Below the pieces are notes generated by a model, which did no database searches, was not told where the DNA came from, and saw only the letters and a program-made list of their open reading frames with translations. A DNA stretch of 64,000 nucleotides from Oscarella lobularis (lineage: Eukaryota > Porifera > Homoscleromorpha > Homosclerophorida > Oscarellidae), in NCBI RefSeq assembly GCF_947507565.1, contig NC_089183.1, positions 3,100,001 through 3,164,000 of the forward strand, read 5' to 3'. The first letter of the stretch is position 1; every line of letters starts with the position of its first letter. The translations under genes and the position numbers were made by a program. Below, one piece after another: positions 34,701-44,508 of this stretch.

Positions 34701-37700
34701 TTGTAGCCGTTGTAGCCGTTGTAGTGGTTGTAGTCGTTGTAGCCGTTGTAGCCGTTGTAGCCGTTGTAGTTGTTGTAGCCGTTGTAGCCGTTGTAGTCTT
34801 GTAGTCGTTGTAGCCGTTGTAGCCGTTGTAGTAGTTGTAGCCTTTGTAGCCTTTGTAGCCTTTGTAGTGGTTGTAGTCGTTGTAGTAGTTGTAGCCGTTG
34901 TAGTAGTTGTAGCCGTTGTAGTCGTTGTAGCCGTTGTAGTCGTTGTAGCCGTTGTAGCCGTTGTAGTCGTTGTAGCCTTTGTAGCCGTTGTAGTAGTTGT
35001 AGCCGTTGTAGTCGTTGTAGCCGTTGTAGCCGTTGTAGTTGTTGTAGTAGTTGTAGCCGTTGTAGCCGTTGTAGTCGTTGTAGCCGTTGTAGCCGTTGTA
35101 GTTGTTGTAGCCGTTGTAGCCGTTGTAGTCTTGTAGTCGTTGTAGCCGTTGTAGCCGTTGTAGTAGTTGTAGCCTTTGTAGCCTTTGTAGCCTTTGTAGT
35201 GGTTGTAGTCGTTGTAGTAGTTGTAGCCGTTGTAGTAGTTGTAGCCGTTGTAGTCGTTGTAGCCGTTGTAGCCGTTGTAGTCGTTGTAGCCTTTGTAGCC
35301 GTTGTAGTAGTTGTAGCCGTTGTAGTCGTTGTAGCCGTTGTAGCCGTTGTAGTAGTTGTAGCCGTTGTAGCCGTTGTAGTCGTTGTAGCCGTTGTAGTCA
35401 TTGTAGTCGTTGTAGCCGTTGTAGCCGTTGTAGTTGTAGCCTTTGTAGCCGTTGTAGTAGTTGTAGCCGTTGTAGTCGTTGTAGCCGTTGTAGTCGTTGT
35501 AGTCGTTGTAGCCGTTGTAGCCGTTGTAGCCGTTGTAGTTGTTGTAGCCGTTGTAGTCGTTGTAGTCTTGTAGTCGTTGTAGCCGTTGTAGCCGTTGTAG
35601 TAGTTGTAGCCTTTGTAGCCTTTGTAGCCTTTGTAGTGGTTGTAGCCTTTGTAGTGGTTGTAGCCTTTGTAGCCGTTGTAGTCATTGTAGTCATTGTAGC
35701 CGTTGTAGTGGTTGTAGTCGTTGTAGTCGTTGTAGCCGTTGTAGCCGTTGTAGTAGTTGTAGCCTTTGTAGCCTTTGTAGCCTTTGTAGTGGTTGTAGCC
35801 TTTGTAGCCGTTGTAGTCATTGTAGCCGTTGTAGTCGTTGTAGCCGTTGTAGCCGTTGTAGCCGTTGTAGTCGTTGTAGTAGATGTAGTAGAGATTTAAC
35901 GACGAGTGAGCGTATAGGCATCCTAGTCCTTTAATAGAGAAACGTAGCGCTGGCCGAATGCTGTCCTCTCTCGACTTCATTGAGATAGGTGTAGGCAGAC
36001 TCTCCGTAGCATTAGTATCCAAAGGGGTCTCTCCTTTACGTAATCTTTCTTCTCAGGGACTGTATCACGCATTGGATTACTTCCTCAACGACGGTACATC
36101 ATGCTCATAGAGTCAACATCAAAGCGAGACTTTATTTTAGCCTATTATCTTTCGCGTGTCGAATTGACGCCCGGTTTCAAGGACAAGACTTTTATTGTTC
36201 AGGTATGGGATGCGCTTTTCGTTCCACTTGCGTCATCTGAGACTTTTCTTTAGGGTTTTGGTAACGTGGGTCTTCACGTTTGCCGTTATCTTCATCGTCA
36301 AGGCGCGCGTCTGATTGGGATCATTGAGAAGGACGTCTCCCTGTGGAATCCCAAGGGAATTCATCCGCGCGAAGTGGAGGAGTATAAGATTGAGAATAAG
36401 ACGATCAAGGGATTTCCCATGGCCGAAGAGACGACGGACGATCTCCTCGTCGCCCAATGCGACATTCTCGTGCCGGCGGCCGGCGAGAAACAGATCACAA
36501 GCAAGAACGCTGGAGAAATAAAGGCAAAGGTAGAGAAAGGCATGTATAGTAGATGTAGAAGAGGCTTTTATTGAATAAGAGGAGTAGAAAGGAAGAGGGG
36601 GTCATAGAACCGTTGAGACTTCCTTAATAGTGATGTAGATGTAGAAAAGAGGCTGTTATTGAATAGTCCTCTGACTTAGAGGATCATAAGCTTTGAATGC
36701 GTGGAAAGAAAGGAAGAGGGGGTCATAGAACCATTAAGAAATCCTGAATGGTGATGTAAAGGCTGTTATTGAATAGTCCTTGATTTAGAGGAGTAGAAAG
36801 GAAGAGGGGATCATAGAACCGCGATGAGACTTCCTTAAATAGTGATGTAGATGTGGAGAAGAGGCTGTTATTGAATAGTCCTTTGACTTAGAGGATCATA
36901 AGCTTTGAATACGTGGAAAGAAAGGGAGAGGGGGTCATAGAACCATTGAGAATTCCTGATTAGTGATGTAGATGTAGAAAAGAGGCTGTTATTGAATAGT
37001 CCTTTGACTTAGAGGATCATAAAGCTTTGAATACGTGGAAAGAAAGGAAGAGGGGGTCATAGAACCATTAAGAAATCCTGAATGGTGATCTAGAGGCTGT
37101 TATTGAATAATCGTTTGACTTAGACGGTCATAAAAGCTTTGATTAGGAAGAAAAAATGGAAGAGATATCATAGAACCGTTGAGAATTCCTGACTAGTGAT
37201 GTAGATGTAGAAAAGAGGCTAGCCTTTGACTTTTATAGAGACTATACGAAGATAGAGTTTCAGTCCTAGCTTGGACCCCTCACCCGCACTCAGATCACCC
37301 CCTAACCCTTTAGATAATTCTTGAAGGCGCTAACGGGCCCACGACTCCCGCCGCCGACAAGATCTTAATCGAGAGAAACCGTCTCGTCATTCCAGTGAGC
37401 CCCTAGCGTGTCCCACCACCCCTTTATCCTATATCCTTCCCCCCAATTAGGATATTTTCGCCAATGCCGGCGGCGTGACCGTGTCCTACTTCGAATGGCT
37501 GAAAAACATCAGCCACGTCAGTTTCGGTCGTCTCCTGTTTAAATACGAGAAAGAGAGCAACTATCATCTCCTTGGTAAACGCGAAACGCGTCCCCAGGAA
37601 GCCAAAATAAAAATATAGTCCGTGTTTCCTAAAGAGAGCGTTCAGCAAAGCCTTGAAGCTAAGTTTGGACGCAGCGGGGGTCCCATACCGGTATCCCCAT

Positions 37701-38010
37701 CGGCAGAATTTCAAAAACGCATTGCGGTGAGACGAGAATTTTTAGAGGACATCCGTTGACGTCTAAAGGATTTTTCTAGGGGGCTTCTGAGAAGGATATC
37801 GTCAATTCGGGACTGGAATACACCATGGAACGATCTTCTAAGGTTTTCAAAGTGATTTTTGCCAATTCCATTTGCGATTTTCTTTTCTAGTTTATTATCA
37901 CTCGCGCTCACGAGTACAATTTGGGGCTCGATATGAGAACGGCGGCTTTCTGTTCGGCGCTGGAGAAGATCTATATCACCTATCGAGACGCTGGACTGAC
38001 TTTCTCTTGA
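28727..38010 (+). CDS. GLUD: Mitochondrial glutamate dehydrogenase
   Basis: Exon 1 (28727-29114) carries an Arg-rich mitochondrial presequence ([15 protein letters not shown]) and ends at PCKGG. Further exons: 29331-29467 (catalytic Lys in [11 protein letters not shown]), 29529-29590, 29645-29820 ([17 protein letters not shown]), 36057-36093, 36141-36202, 36254-36529 (NAD-binding GFGNVGLH), 37314-37394 ([17 protein letters not shown]), 37451-37574 ([15 protein letters not shown]), 37635-37726, then two more exons to TGA at 38010. It catalyses glutamate to 2-oxoglutarate plus ammonia with NAD(P)+. The segment [18 protein letters not shown] matches the animal-type antenna linked to allosteric control. 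Most introns are short. The intron 29821-36056 is about 6.2 kb because of a satellite, and 36530-37313 holds a minisatellite. All joins preserve frame. Confidence 0.95.
29233..29343 (+). repeat. Tandemly repeated splice-acceptor region of GLUD exon 2
   Basis: Four tandem copies of TTATTAG|GGATTCRATTT, with AG ends at 29238, 29265, 29298 and 29330 (27-33 bp period). Only the last is followed by the real exon ([25 protein letters not shown]). The earlier copies run into in-frame stops. Confidence 0.85.
29933..29999. repeat. 67-bp direct repeat left of the GLUD satellite
   Basis: Begins GAGTGAGCGTATAGGCATCC and runs through GTAGCGCTGACCTGATGCTG. A near-identical copy lies at 35904-35970 on the far side of the satellite. 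The neighbouring element AAGAAAGGGAGARGATCC with TTTTATGAATAGATAGAT is also duplicated, at about 29826 and about 30046. Confidence 0.85.
30083..35885. repeat. 5.8-kb hierarchical 9-bp satellite inside a GLUD intron
   Basis: Continuous array of 9-mers: GTTGTAGCC, GTTGTAGTC, GTTGTAGTA, TTTGTAGCC and GTTGTAGTG. The first 620 bp use GTTGCAGTA/GTTGCAGTC variants instead. A shortened unit (GTCTTGTAG) interrupts phase at irregular 80-570 bp spacing. The pattern of interruptions at about 31.7-33.5 kb is repeated at about 33.8-35.6 kb, an offset of about 2.13 kb, so blocks of the array were themselves duplicated. Because the unit is a multiple of three, many frames stay open and translate to poly-Thr, poly-Val, YNG or RLQ repeats. 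These are not credible genes. Confidence 0.97.
35904..35970. repeat. 67-bp direct repeat right of the GLUD satellite
   Basis: Matches 29933-29999 with a few substitutions (GCTGGCCGAATGCTG against GCTGACCTGATGCTG). With that copy it brackets the 9-bp satellite inside the intron. Confidence 0.85.
36540..37245. repeat. Minisatellite in a later GLUD intron
   Basis: About six or seven imperfect copies of a unit of roughly 100-125 bp containing GATGTAGAAAAGAGGCTG, TTATTGAATAGTCCTTTGAC, TTAGAGGATCATAAGCTTTG and GAAGAGGGGGTCATAGAACC. It fills most of intron 36530-37313. Non-coding. Confidence 0.88.
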
Positions 38011-38427
38011 GAAAAATCGAAAGGAGTCGTCTCTCGTCGAAAGAACAGATGAATAAAGCGACGCTGTTTAGTATTCGCGTTGTTTAGTTGATTGTTTTTC
38101 TAATATAACATTGGAACTGTAGAATTTTACGTCTCTCGACGTCGTCTTCCGGGTCTGTATTCCTTGGCTCACTCTATTTCGATTTTTCGGTGCACAGTAC
38201 AGTAGTACTCTAAGTTTAATTAATTGAAACGCGAATATTTATATGTGGCACATGATTTAGACTTTTTCTACGCATGCGTTGGAATCGCCCTAAAACGGCT
38301 CCGTTTTTCGCTCTCCTGGACTGCGTGGCTGCAGACGACGCGCACACCATGATCAGTAGAAGCGAAGCGAGCTCGGTGCGTACACGGTAACATCAGCGTT
38401 CGCCTATACGTCGCACCGCAGCTCTAC

Positions 38428-38542
38428 AAGTGCAATTATTCGCACTTTTCGTGACGTTCGGGTACAGTGAGGCGATTCGAAAGACACTAGAGCCTACTTT
38501 ATTCCTCTCCAATTGACGAGAGGCCGTGCATCCTTATGCACG
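38428..38542. other. Cluster of three short perfect hairpins
   Basis: Intergenic region (38011-38745) between GLUD and the first methyltransferase. Three perfect stems lie within 115 bp: AAGTGC/GCACTT (38428-38447), CCTCTC/GAGAGG (38504-38523) and CGTGCAT/ATGCACG with a 4-nt loop (38525-38542). This could be a structured small RNA or chance. I do not recognise an snRNA, tRNA or SRP motif. The rest of the interval holds nothing I can name. Confidence 0.3.
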
Positions 38543-38745
38543 TCCTTCGAGCTTCAAATTCATAACCCCAAGTTAGGCAAAATCCCAGAGTACCCTGCTG
38601 CCTAATTTCAACGTGCCCTAAGTATTCATTAGGTGGACTCTGACGATTTGGACGCGCAGACACGAGTGCATCATGAACGTATTTATTAGCTATTACAGTG
38701 ACGTGAAATATTCTTTATCAAAAATGCGTCCCCTATCTGCTTCGT

Positions 38746-39564
38746 TCACTTCAATTGACCGACTGCATGGCAAGCAGCTGTTGCCGTTTTTTCCTCCTTT
38801 TGCTTAAGAGGTATGGATTCGAACTCAACCAGACGTAGCCCGGCTTCCTCTAGGGCTTCCTTGACGACGTCTTCCGTCAGAGACAAAGTGAAAAAATACT
38901 TCTCTCCAACCGGATAGCTATCTTCCCCGAGAACGCAACTAAGCACGAGCCACGATCCGCTCCCTTTAAGCAAGCCGACTAATTTCTTGACGGATAACTT
39001 GAACTGGGCGTGCGTACGGCAGGCGACTTCCAAGCAAAAAGACGAACTGACGACGTCGAAGCGTTTATCATAGTCATCATTTCCCAAGGGTTTATCGTCG
39101 AGGATGTTACACGGTATAAGCGAAGAGAGTTTGACTTTGAGTTGACTCTCTCTTTGCTTCGGCGCTTCGTCGTCGTCGTTCATCTCGAGATTTTGGACGA
39201 TGTAGCGAAAGTGGGACGTCCAATCACGAAGCTGCTCCGTTTTGGACGGGGCCTTTCTCCACTGGTCGATTACGTGCAAGCACGCGGGCGTATAATCAGC
39301 GAGAACAATGCTCGATGCATATGGAGTCGCACTAATGAGATGGGATATTGTCGCACCTCCGCCGAACTCTAACACCGACGCTGAATCGGGTTGAAAATGG
39401 GCCGTTTTCGTGTAGAAGTTATGTATTTTTGACATGACGAAAGGCTCTAGGCCGTCGTCGATCGCTTCGTTGAAATAGTAGTCTCTGATGAAGATGTTGG
39501 GGTCGAAGTGACGGATGTAGTCGTCGCCGCTGCAAAGCGTCGTTTCACCTTCCGAAGCCGTCAT
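38746..39564 (-). CDS. NNMT/PNMT/TEMT-family methyltransferase, copy 1
   Basis: Single-exon reading frame of 272 aa, starting MTASEGETTLCSGDDYIRHF. The family N-terminus (DDYIRHFDPNIFIRDYYF) matches the Y-x-x-x-F-x-P-x-x-Y pattern of NNMT. The SAM-binding motif is SVLEFGGGATISHLISA. ADYTPACLHVIDQWRKAP holds the adenosine-binding acid. DVVSSSFCLEVAC and KLVGLLKGSGSWLVLSCVLG complete the Rossmann core. The family methylates small amines such as nicotinamide, indolethylamine, phenylethanolamine or thioethers; the substrate cannot be read here. The length matches the family (about 260-285 aa). A near-identical copy lies 1.5 kb to the right. Confidence 0.88.
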   Translation of the reverse strand: MTASEGETTLCSGDDYIRHFDPNIFIRDYYFNEAIDDGLEPFVMSKIHNFYTKTAHFQPDSASVLEFGGGATISHLISATPYASSIVLADYTPACLHVIDQWRKAPSKTEQLRDWTSHFRYIVQNLEMNDDDEAPKQRESQLKVKLSSLIPCNILDDKPLGNDDYDKRFDVVSSSFCLEVACRTHAQFKLSVKKLVGLLKGSGSWLVLSCVLGEDSYPVGEKYFFTLSLTEDVVKEALEEAGLRLVEFESIPLKQKEEKTATAACHAVGQLK

Positions 39565-40049
39565 GAAGGACGCGCAAGACGCTGTGGAAAAGTTCGTCGT
39601 GAGCGTGCGTTAGTCTCCTCCGGATCCAGCAGGGATCCAGATCGACCCTCTTCCCGCGCGCTAAGATGCGTGGGAGGGGACGCCGCGGAATAGATATCTC
39701 TCCATATATCTATATGGTCTGGATTGGTCTGGATCAGAAATCAGAGAAGGGTTTGACACGCGCGCTACAGTTAGTCACCCCCGGACCAATCGATTTCTTT
39801 TTTTTGTAATTATGATGGGCATATGAGCCGGAAGATTGGCCCACATTTCCAGAAATAATCGACAGCTTTGATGACTTCCTCGCCGAAGTGATAAACTATA
39901 TTTCTAGCCGGGCGTAGACGGCCCCGGGACAGGAAACTCGTCCTAAGCGGCCAGTACTGCGGCGAGCAGCATCCGCCTTTTGGTTACGGAAATAGACATG
40001 GAGACATGAACGGCGAACGCTATACGACCGTCGACCATAACAAAAGGCC
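39565..40049. other. Spacer between the methyltransferase duplicates
   Basis: About 480 bp unique to copy 1's upstream side. No domain, exon or repeat seen. It probably carries the promoter of copy 1 and the 3' flank of copy 2. Confidence 0.4.
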
Positions 40050-41040
40050 ACCCAAGATTAGGCAATATCCCAGTGTACCGACGAGAGTACCTTAGTTGTC
40101 CCTGCTGCCTAATTTCAACTTGGCCCTGAGTATTCATTAGGTAGACTCTGACGATTTGGACGCGCAGACACGAGTGCATCATGAGGAAAAAATGCGTCCC
40201 CTATATCTGCTTCGTTCACTTCAATTGACCGACTGCATGGCAAGCAGCTGTTGCCATGTTTTCCTCCTTTAGCCTAAGAGGTATGGATTCGAAGTCGACC
40301 AGACGTAGCCCGGCTTCCTCTAGGGCTTCCTTGACGACGTCTTCCGTCAGAGACAAAGTGAAAAACACCTTCTCTCCAACCGGATAGCTATCTTCCCCGA
40401 GAACGCAACTAAGCACGAGCCACGATCCGCTCCCTCTAAGCAAGCCGACTAATTTCTTGACGGATAACTTGAACTGGGCGCGCGTACGGCAGGCGACTTC
40501 CAAGCAAAAAGACGAACTGACGACGTCGAAGCGTTTATCATAGTCATCATTTCCCAATGGTTTATCATCGAGGATGTTACACGGTACGAGCGAAGAGAGT
40601 TTGACTTTGAGTTGACTCTCTCTTTGCTTTGGCGCTTCGTCGTCGTCGTTCATCTCGAGATTTTGGACGATGTAGCGAAAGTGGGACGTCCAATCACGAA
40701 GCTGCTCCGTTTTGGACGGGGCCTTTCTCCACTGGTCGATTACGTGCAAGCACGCGGGCGTATAATCAGCGAGAACAATGCTCGATGCATATGGGGTCGC
40801 ACTAATGAGATGGGAGACTGTCGCACCTCCGCCGAACTCTAACACCGACGCTGAATCGGGTTGAAAATGGGCCGTTTTCGTGTAGAAGTTATGTTGTTTT
40901 GACATGACGAAAGGCTCTAGGTCGCTTTCGTCGATCGCTTTGTTGAAATAGTAGTCTCTGAGGTAGATGTTGGGGTCGAAGTGACGGATGTAGTCGTCGC
41001 CGCTGCAAAGCGTCGTTTTACCTTCCGAAGCCGTCATAAA
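40050..41040. repeat. Gene-sized tandem duplication (second unit; first is about 38560-39570)
   Basis: The coding region and the 3' flank are duplicated. The flank shows GCCTAATTTCAAC, GTATTCATTAGGT and TCTGACGATTTGGACGCG in both copies. The 3' flank of unit 2 has a small extra segment (ACGAGAGTACCTTAGTTG). Homology stops just past the start codons, so the two promoters differ. Confidence 0.88.
40216..41037 (-). CDS. NNMT/PNMT/TEMT-family methyltransferase, copy 2
   Basis: Start placed at ATG 41035-41037 (MTASEGKTTLCSGDD) to match copy 1; the frame stays open to an ATG at 41127. The SAM motif is SVLEFGGGATVSHLISA. Differences from copy 1 are scattered substitutions and one extra residue (IDESDLEP against IDDGLEP), so both reading frames are under apparent constraint. 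Same SAM-dependent small-molecule methyltransferase family, substrate unknown. The upstream region is unrelated to that of copy 1, so expression may differ. Confidence 0.87.
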   Translation of the reverse strand: MTASEGKTTLCSGDDYIRHFDPNIYLRDYYFNKAIDESDLEPFVMSKQHNFYTKTAHFQPDSASVLEFGGGATVSHLISATPYASSIVLADYTPACLHVIDQWRKAPSKTEQLRDWTSHFRYIVQNLEMNDDDEAPKQRESQLKVKLSSLVPCNILDDKPLGNDDYDKRFDVVSSSFCLEVACRTRAQFKLSVKKLVGLLRGSGSWLVLSCVLGEDSYPVGEKVFFTLSLTEDVVKEALEEAGLRLVDFESIPLRLKEENMATAACHAVGQLK

Positions 41041-41919
41041 AAAGTAGTGAAGGGCGTTCAAGGCACTATGGAGAACTACAGCTGACGCCGGAAGTACAGT
41101 CACGACGTGTGCGTGGGCTGACGTCATCTAATGACAACGCGGACTTCTGATTGGGCCACACACAGATTATCTGTGGGTGGGTATTTATGTAAAATCTGCT
41201 GCCTTAGTTCCCGTATAAACACGCTCTTGAAGTCTTCGTTGTTTTTACTTTCCCTTGCGTTCTTTCCGCGCGGAGATCTCGTCGAACGACGCAGAACTTG
41301 GACTTTCTCAACGACTGGATTTGATGTGTAAAGTAAGCTCAAAGCGGCGGCGGAACCGATCGAACTCGCGGGCCTCGCGCCTTGTGACGAAAGGAAGCTT
41401 TGCCGAGCGCGTTCGAACTCGAAAAGCAGCATAGAACGGCAGAAAAAACGTCTCTTGTTCCTGCAGCGGTCCCGCGAACAAAGGGGGCCCCCAAAAGGTC
41501 AGTTGAAGAGCGCGTATTGCTTCTTCTCCCTCCCCCGTCGCCTCGCCATTTCTCATCGTTATCACCTCAGAGAATTCAAAGCGAGTCTCATCGATCGCGG
41601 GGACCCCCAAACTCGATCCGCACAGCGTTTCCTTAGCAACGTAATTGAGAAAAATACAAGTGCCACGGAGTGACGTCAGATGACACGACCTCAGTAGGCG
41701 TTAGGTTGAGACAAATCCATGACTACGAGACTTCCCGTATGGAGTGGTCTCCATTGGAAACGAGACCTCTTCTAATGTGCACTCCACCACTTAGCCACTA
41801 CTCTCAATTGAACGCTTCCTCACAGAACACATAAGACAAAAAAGGCGAAATCTCTCTCTATCTCTACCAAAGAACCTAGGCAGATATTTGAGTCATACTT
41901 AGTAGCACCTCTTCACTCA
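41038..41919. other. Intergenic; one weak minus-strand frame at 41124-41432
   Basis: About 880 bp between methyltransferase copy 2 and the SRCR gene's stop codon. The minus frame at 41124-41432 could encode a 102-aa protein (MLLFEFERARQSFLSSQG...) with no recognisable domain. A longer overlapping frame lies at 41308-41610. Neither has splice or family support, so I do not call them genes. GC and codon pattern are mixed. Confidence 0.3.
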
Positions 41920-43713
41920 CTAGTGACTCGATTCAGCTGACGTCTTCGTCTCGTAGCCCGCCAAAGTCGGTGCCGTAAACGAGTAGGCGGGAACGCGTTT
42001 CGGACTCGTCTTCGTATGATGACGAACGTGATAGACGACCGCCTGTTCGTCGTTCACTTTGACGGTGTATTTCGTATCCGTTCCGTACATTCTATTCGGA
42101 GTCATACCGTCATTTCCGTCGTTTGAGGTCTCTTCCGTGTCGTCGTCTTCGTCGTCGTCGTCGAGAGGGCGGCGCCAGTTTCGGAGACAGATGACTAGGA
42201 TGATGGAAATGATTGCCATCAAAAGAACGCTTGTCACTGTGACCCCTGCGATGTAACCCGAGCATTTGTCTAGGATAATATTAAAGTAAGACGTTTGATT
42301 AGTGAGTACATCTCAAAGCCATGCTCTGGACCTGAATCCGTGATTTCGTTTGAAATCGTTGCCGTATTTGACGTCAGGGTCGTCGTAGCAGGTGGCGATG
42401 ACGTCACTGGCGATTTAGTCGGCACGAGCGACGGCGCTTCAAATACACCCGATTTTTAATTAATTAGTCAATTAATTAATTCTCCTACCGCATACGGCTC
42501 CGGCTGATTCTCCTGTGGGACAACGGCTTTCGCGCCATCCGTCGAAAGCGCAGTCCTCTATGCGTTTCTCGTTTCCCGAACAGCGAACGTTGTTCATCCA
42601 CGAGGGCTGGCTTCCACTTCCGTAATAGCTGTGTTTTGTAATCCCTAGCGCGTTCGCGTATCCCAATTGGCGACAGAGAATGCGAGCCTCCGTCATAGTC
42701 CATTCATGACTGCAAATCGCTCCCCATCTGCCTTCGTGGAAGACTTCGACCGTTCCGGCGTAGGGGTAGGGAGATCCGGTGAATCGGAGAGCGGCTGAGG
42801 GCGGAAGTATGACGTCTTCAGTCGCTGAAAAATAATATGATATTAATTAATTAATTCTCGTACGTCACCTCCTGTCTTACAGCAATTGACTCCTATGTAA
42901 TGTCCACAGTTACTTGTGTGTGATCCCCATCCTGAAGACGAGCATTCGTCTATGCCGCTTTCTGTTCCGTTGCATTTGACGTTGTTCATCCAGATTGTCT
43001 GTCCGGTGTTGCCTTCGTCGAATCGTAGCGTTTCTCTTGCGTCGCTGTATCCCATTTGGCGACACACGACTCGCGAGTTCGAGAAAGTCCACGCGTCGTC
43101 GCAAACGGTGCCCCATTCATTCAGATAGAATATTTCAATTCGTCCTAAACCGCCTACGAGACGAACCTTGGGAGGACCTTGATAAAAATTTCAATACTGA
43201 TATAGGATAGGGTCTTCTTATTACCGATTTTACATATGACTCCGGCATCTTCGTCGTGACGGCATGTGTCAGCGTGTTGATAAAAGCAATCTTGCAGTTG
43301 TCCTTCTGTTCCCTTACACACAACGTTATCCATCCATATACTACCATTGCCTTCGCCAAAGTAGGCCTTCTTTTTGTAAGCGATAGCATCGGGAAAGCCG
43401 AGCTGTTTGCACACGACTTTGGCATCTTTCAGATCCCACAGGTCGTCGCAGACCGTTCCCCATTCGCCGTTCATGAAAACTTCGACTCGGCCTTCATTAG
43501 CAGCGGAACCGTCGACAAGTCGAACGTTTTGAGCTGTCAGAGCAGACGCGTTATAAATTAAAGATCCTAGCCATCGATTCAAATTGGATTCACTGCACGA
43601 GTTACTCGAGCTAATGCTATTCTAACGCGACCCTTCCCATGCGAAGATGGACATTTTATACCGGATGTGGGATATGCCAGGGAAATCGCCATGGCAAGTG
43701 TCGGTAGAATCAT
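41920..43713 (-). CDS. Single-pass receptor with three SRCR domains
   Basis: Exon 1 encodes a signal peptide ([17 protein letters not shown]) from ATG 43711-43713. Its phase-1 donor (GTATAA) joins the acceptor at about 43534 to read [23 protein letters not shown]1 is at 43.53-43.23 kb ([19 protein letters not shown]). SRCR2 is at 43.18-42.87 kb ([19 protein letters not shown]). SRCR3 is at 42.83-42.49 kb ([19 protein letters not shown]). A Ser/Thr/Pro-rich stalk follows at about 42.4 kb, then a transmembrane helix ([16 protein letters not shown], 42.2 kb). The roughly 85-residue cytoplasmic tail has an acidic run (DDDDEDDD) and several Tyr, ending SAESSH. SRCR proteins are cell-surface ligand or pattern-binding receptors. 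Ligand unknown; the tail has no obvious ITAM. Confidence 0.9.
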
Positions 43714-44508
43714 TGACCACCTAGATCGAAGCTCCTGACGTCTTCTAGTTGTCAGTAGTGTGACACTCTCTGAAGGCTGAGAAATAAAATAACGCTAAAT
43801 TTTGAAATGGCAAGCAGTGAAGCGACACAGCTTTCATTTGTTGGGTCCTCTTCACTATTGCACCTTTTGCTGCTGCCCTAGTTTCGTTCTCAGTGTAAAC
43901 AGCAGTATTTGGGGAAGTACGACAAGCTGTGAAGTAGACCAAAGGAGGACTGCAGCAGAACGGGACTCAATTAGAGCCCGTACAACTTCCGTCATCGATA
44001 TGTTTAGATTATTAAATTATTGCGTGAAATCGAGCTAAGTCAGAGAGAGGGGGAGGATCGTTACGATAAGGGTTACGGCGTCCTTGTACTTAGGCAAGCC
44101 GGCTTTGAAACAGGTGTCCATGAATGGATATTACCACTTGTCTACTAACGATAAAATAGTAACGATAAAAGACACCTCAGTAAAATGAAAAAAACGTGAA
44201 TGATAAAATACCAAAAGTCAAGTCAGGAAACTATTCCTCCCTCTGTTCTAAATGAGAAAGCCTAACTAATAGTTCAATAAAAAATGAGGAAATTGTGTAG
44301 CTACCAGTATCCAAAGACATAAAAGACTAACTAGAATAGAAGGTCGGGGATGACTGGTGAGATTTGGGGTTACCCATACTAAAAAAAAAACGAATATCAT
44401 ATTTCGTGACGGTGACTCAAACTGTGTCACTGTGGTTGCCATACTATACTACGTGCACAATTGGTGACTCAGAGACGCAAAGGGTCAATGTGAGCCTAAA
44501 AGGGCTGA
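43714..44508. other. Intergenic between SRCR gene and ankyrin-Roc-COR-Death gene
   Basis: About 800 bp with no recognised exon. A good donor (CTG|GTAAGTTTC) inside the last seen exon of the right-hand gene means a further 3' exon could lie here. I could not identify it. Confidence 0.4.

Noticed and set aside
30066..36022. Long open frames on both strands encoding poly-Thr, poly-Val, YNGYN and RLQ repeats, one of 640 aa
   Set aside because: They are a by-product of a 9-bp repeat whose length is a multiple of three. All frames are low complexity, they lie in a GLUD intron and they lack starts, domains or splice structure.
39943..40182. 79-aa minus frame in the methyltransferase 3' flank
   Set aside because: Lies in duplicated non-coding flank and is not preserved as a frame in the other copy.
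41308..41610. 100-aa minus frame between methyltransferase copy 2 and the SRCR gene
   Set aside because: No recognisable domain, overlaps another frame, and no splice evidence.
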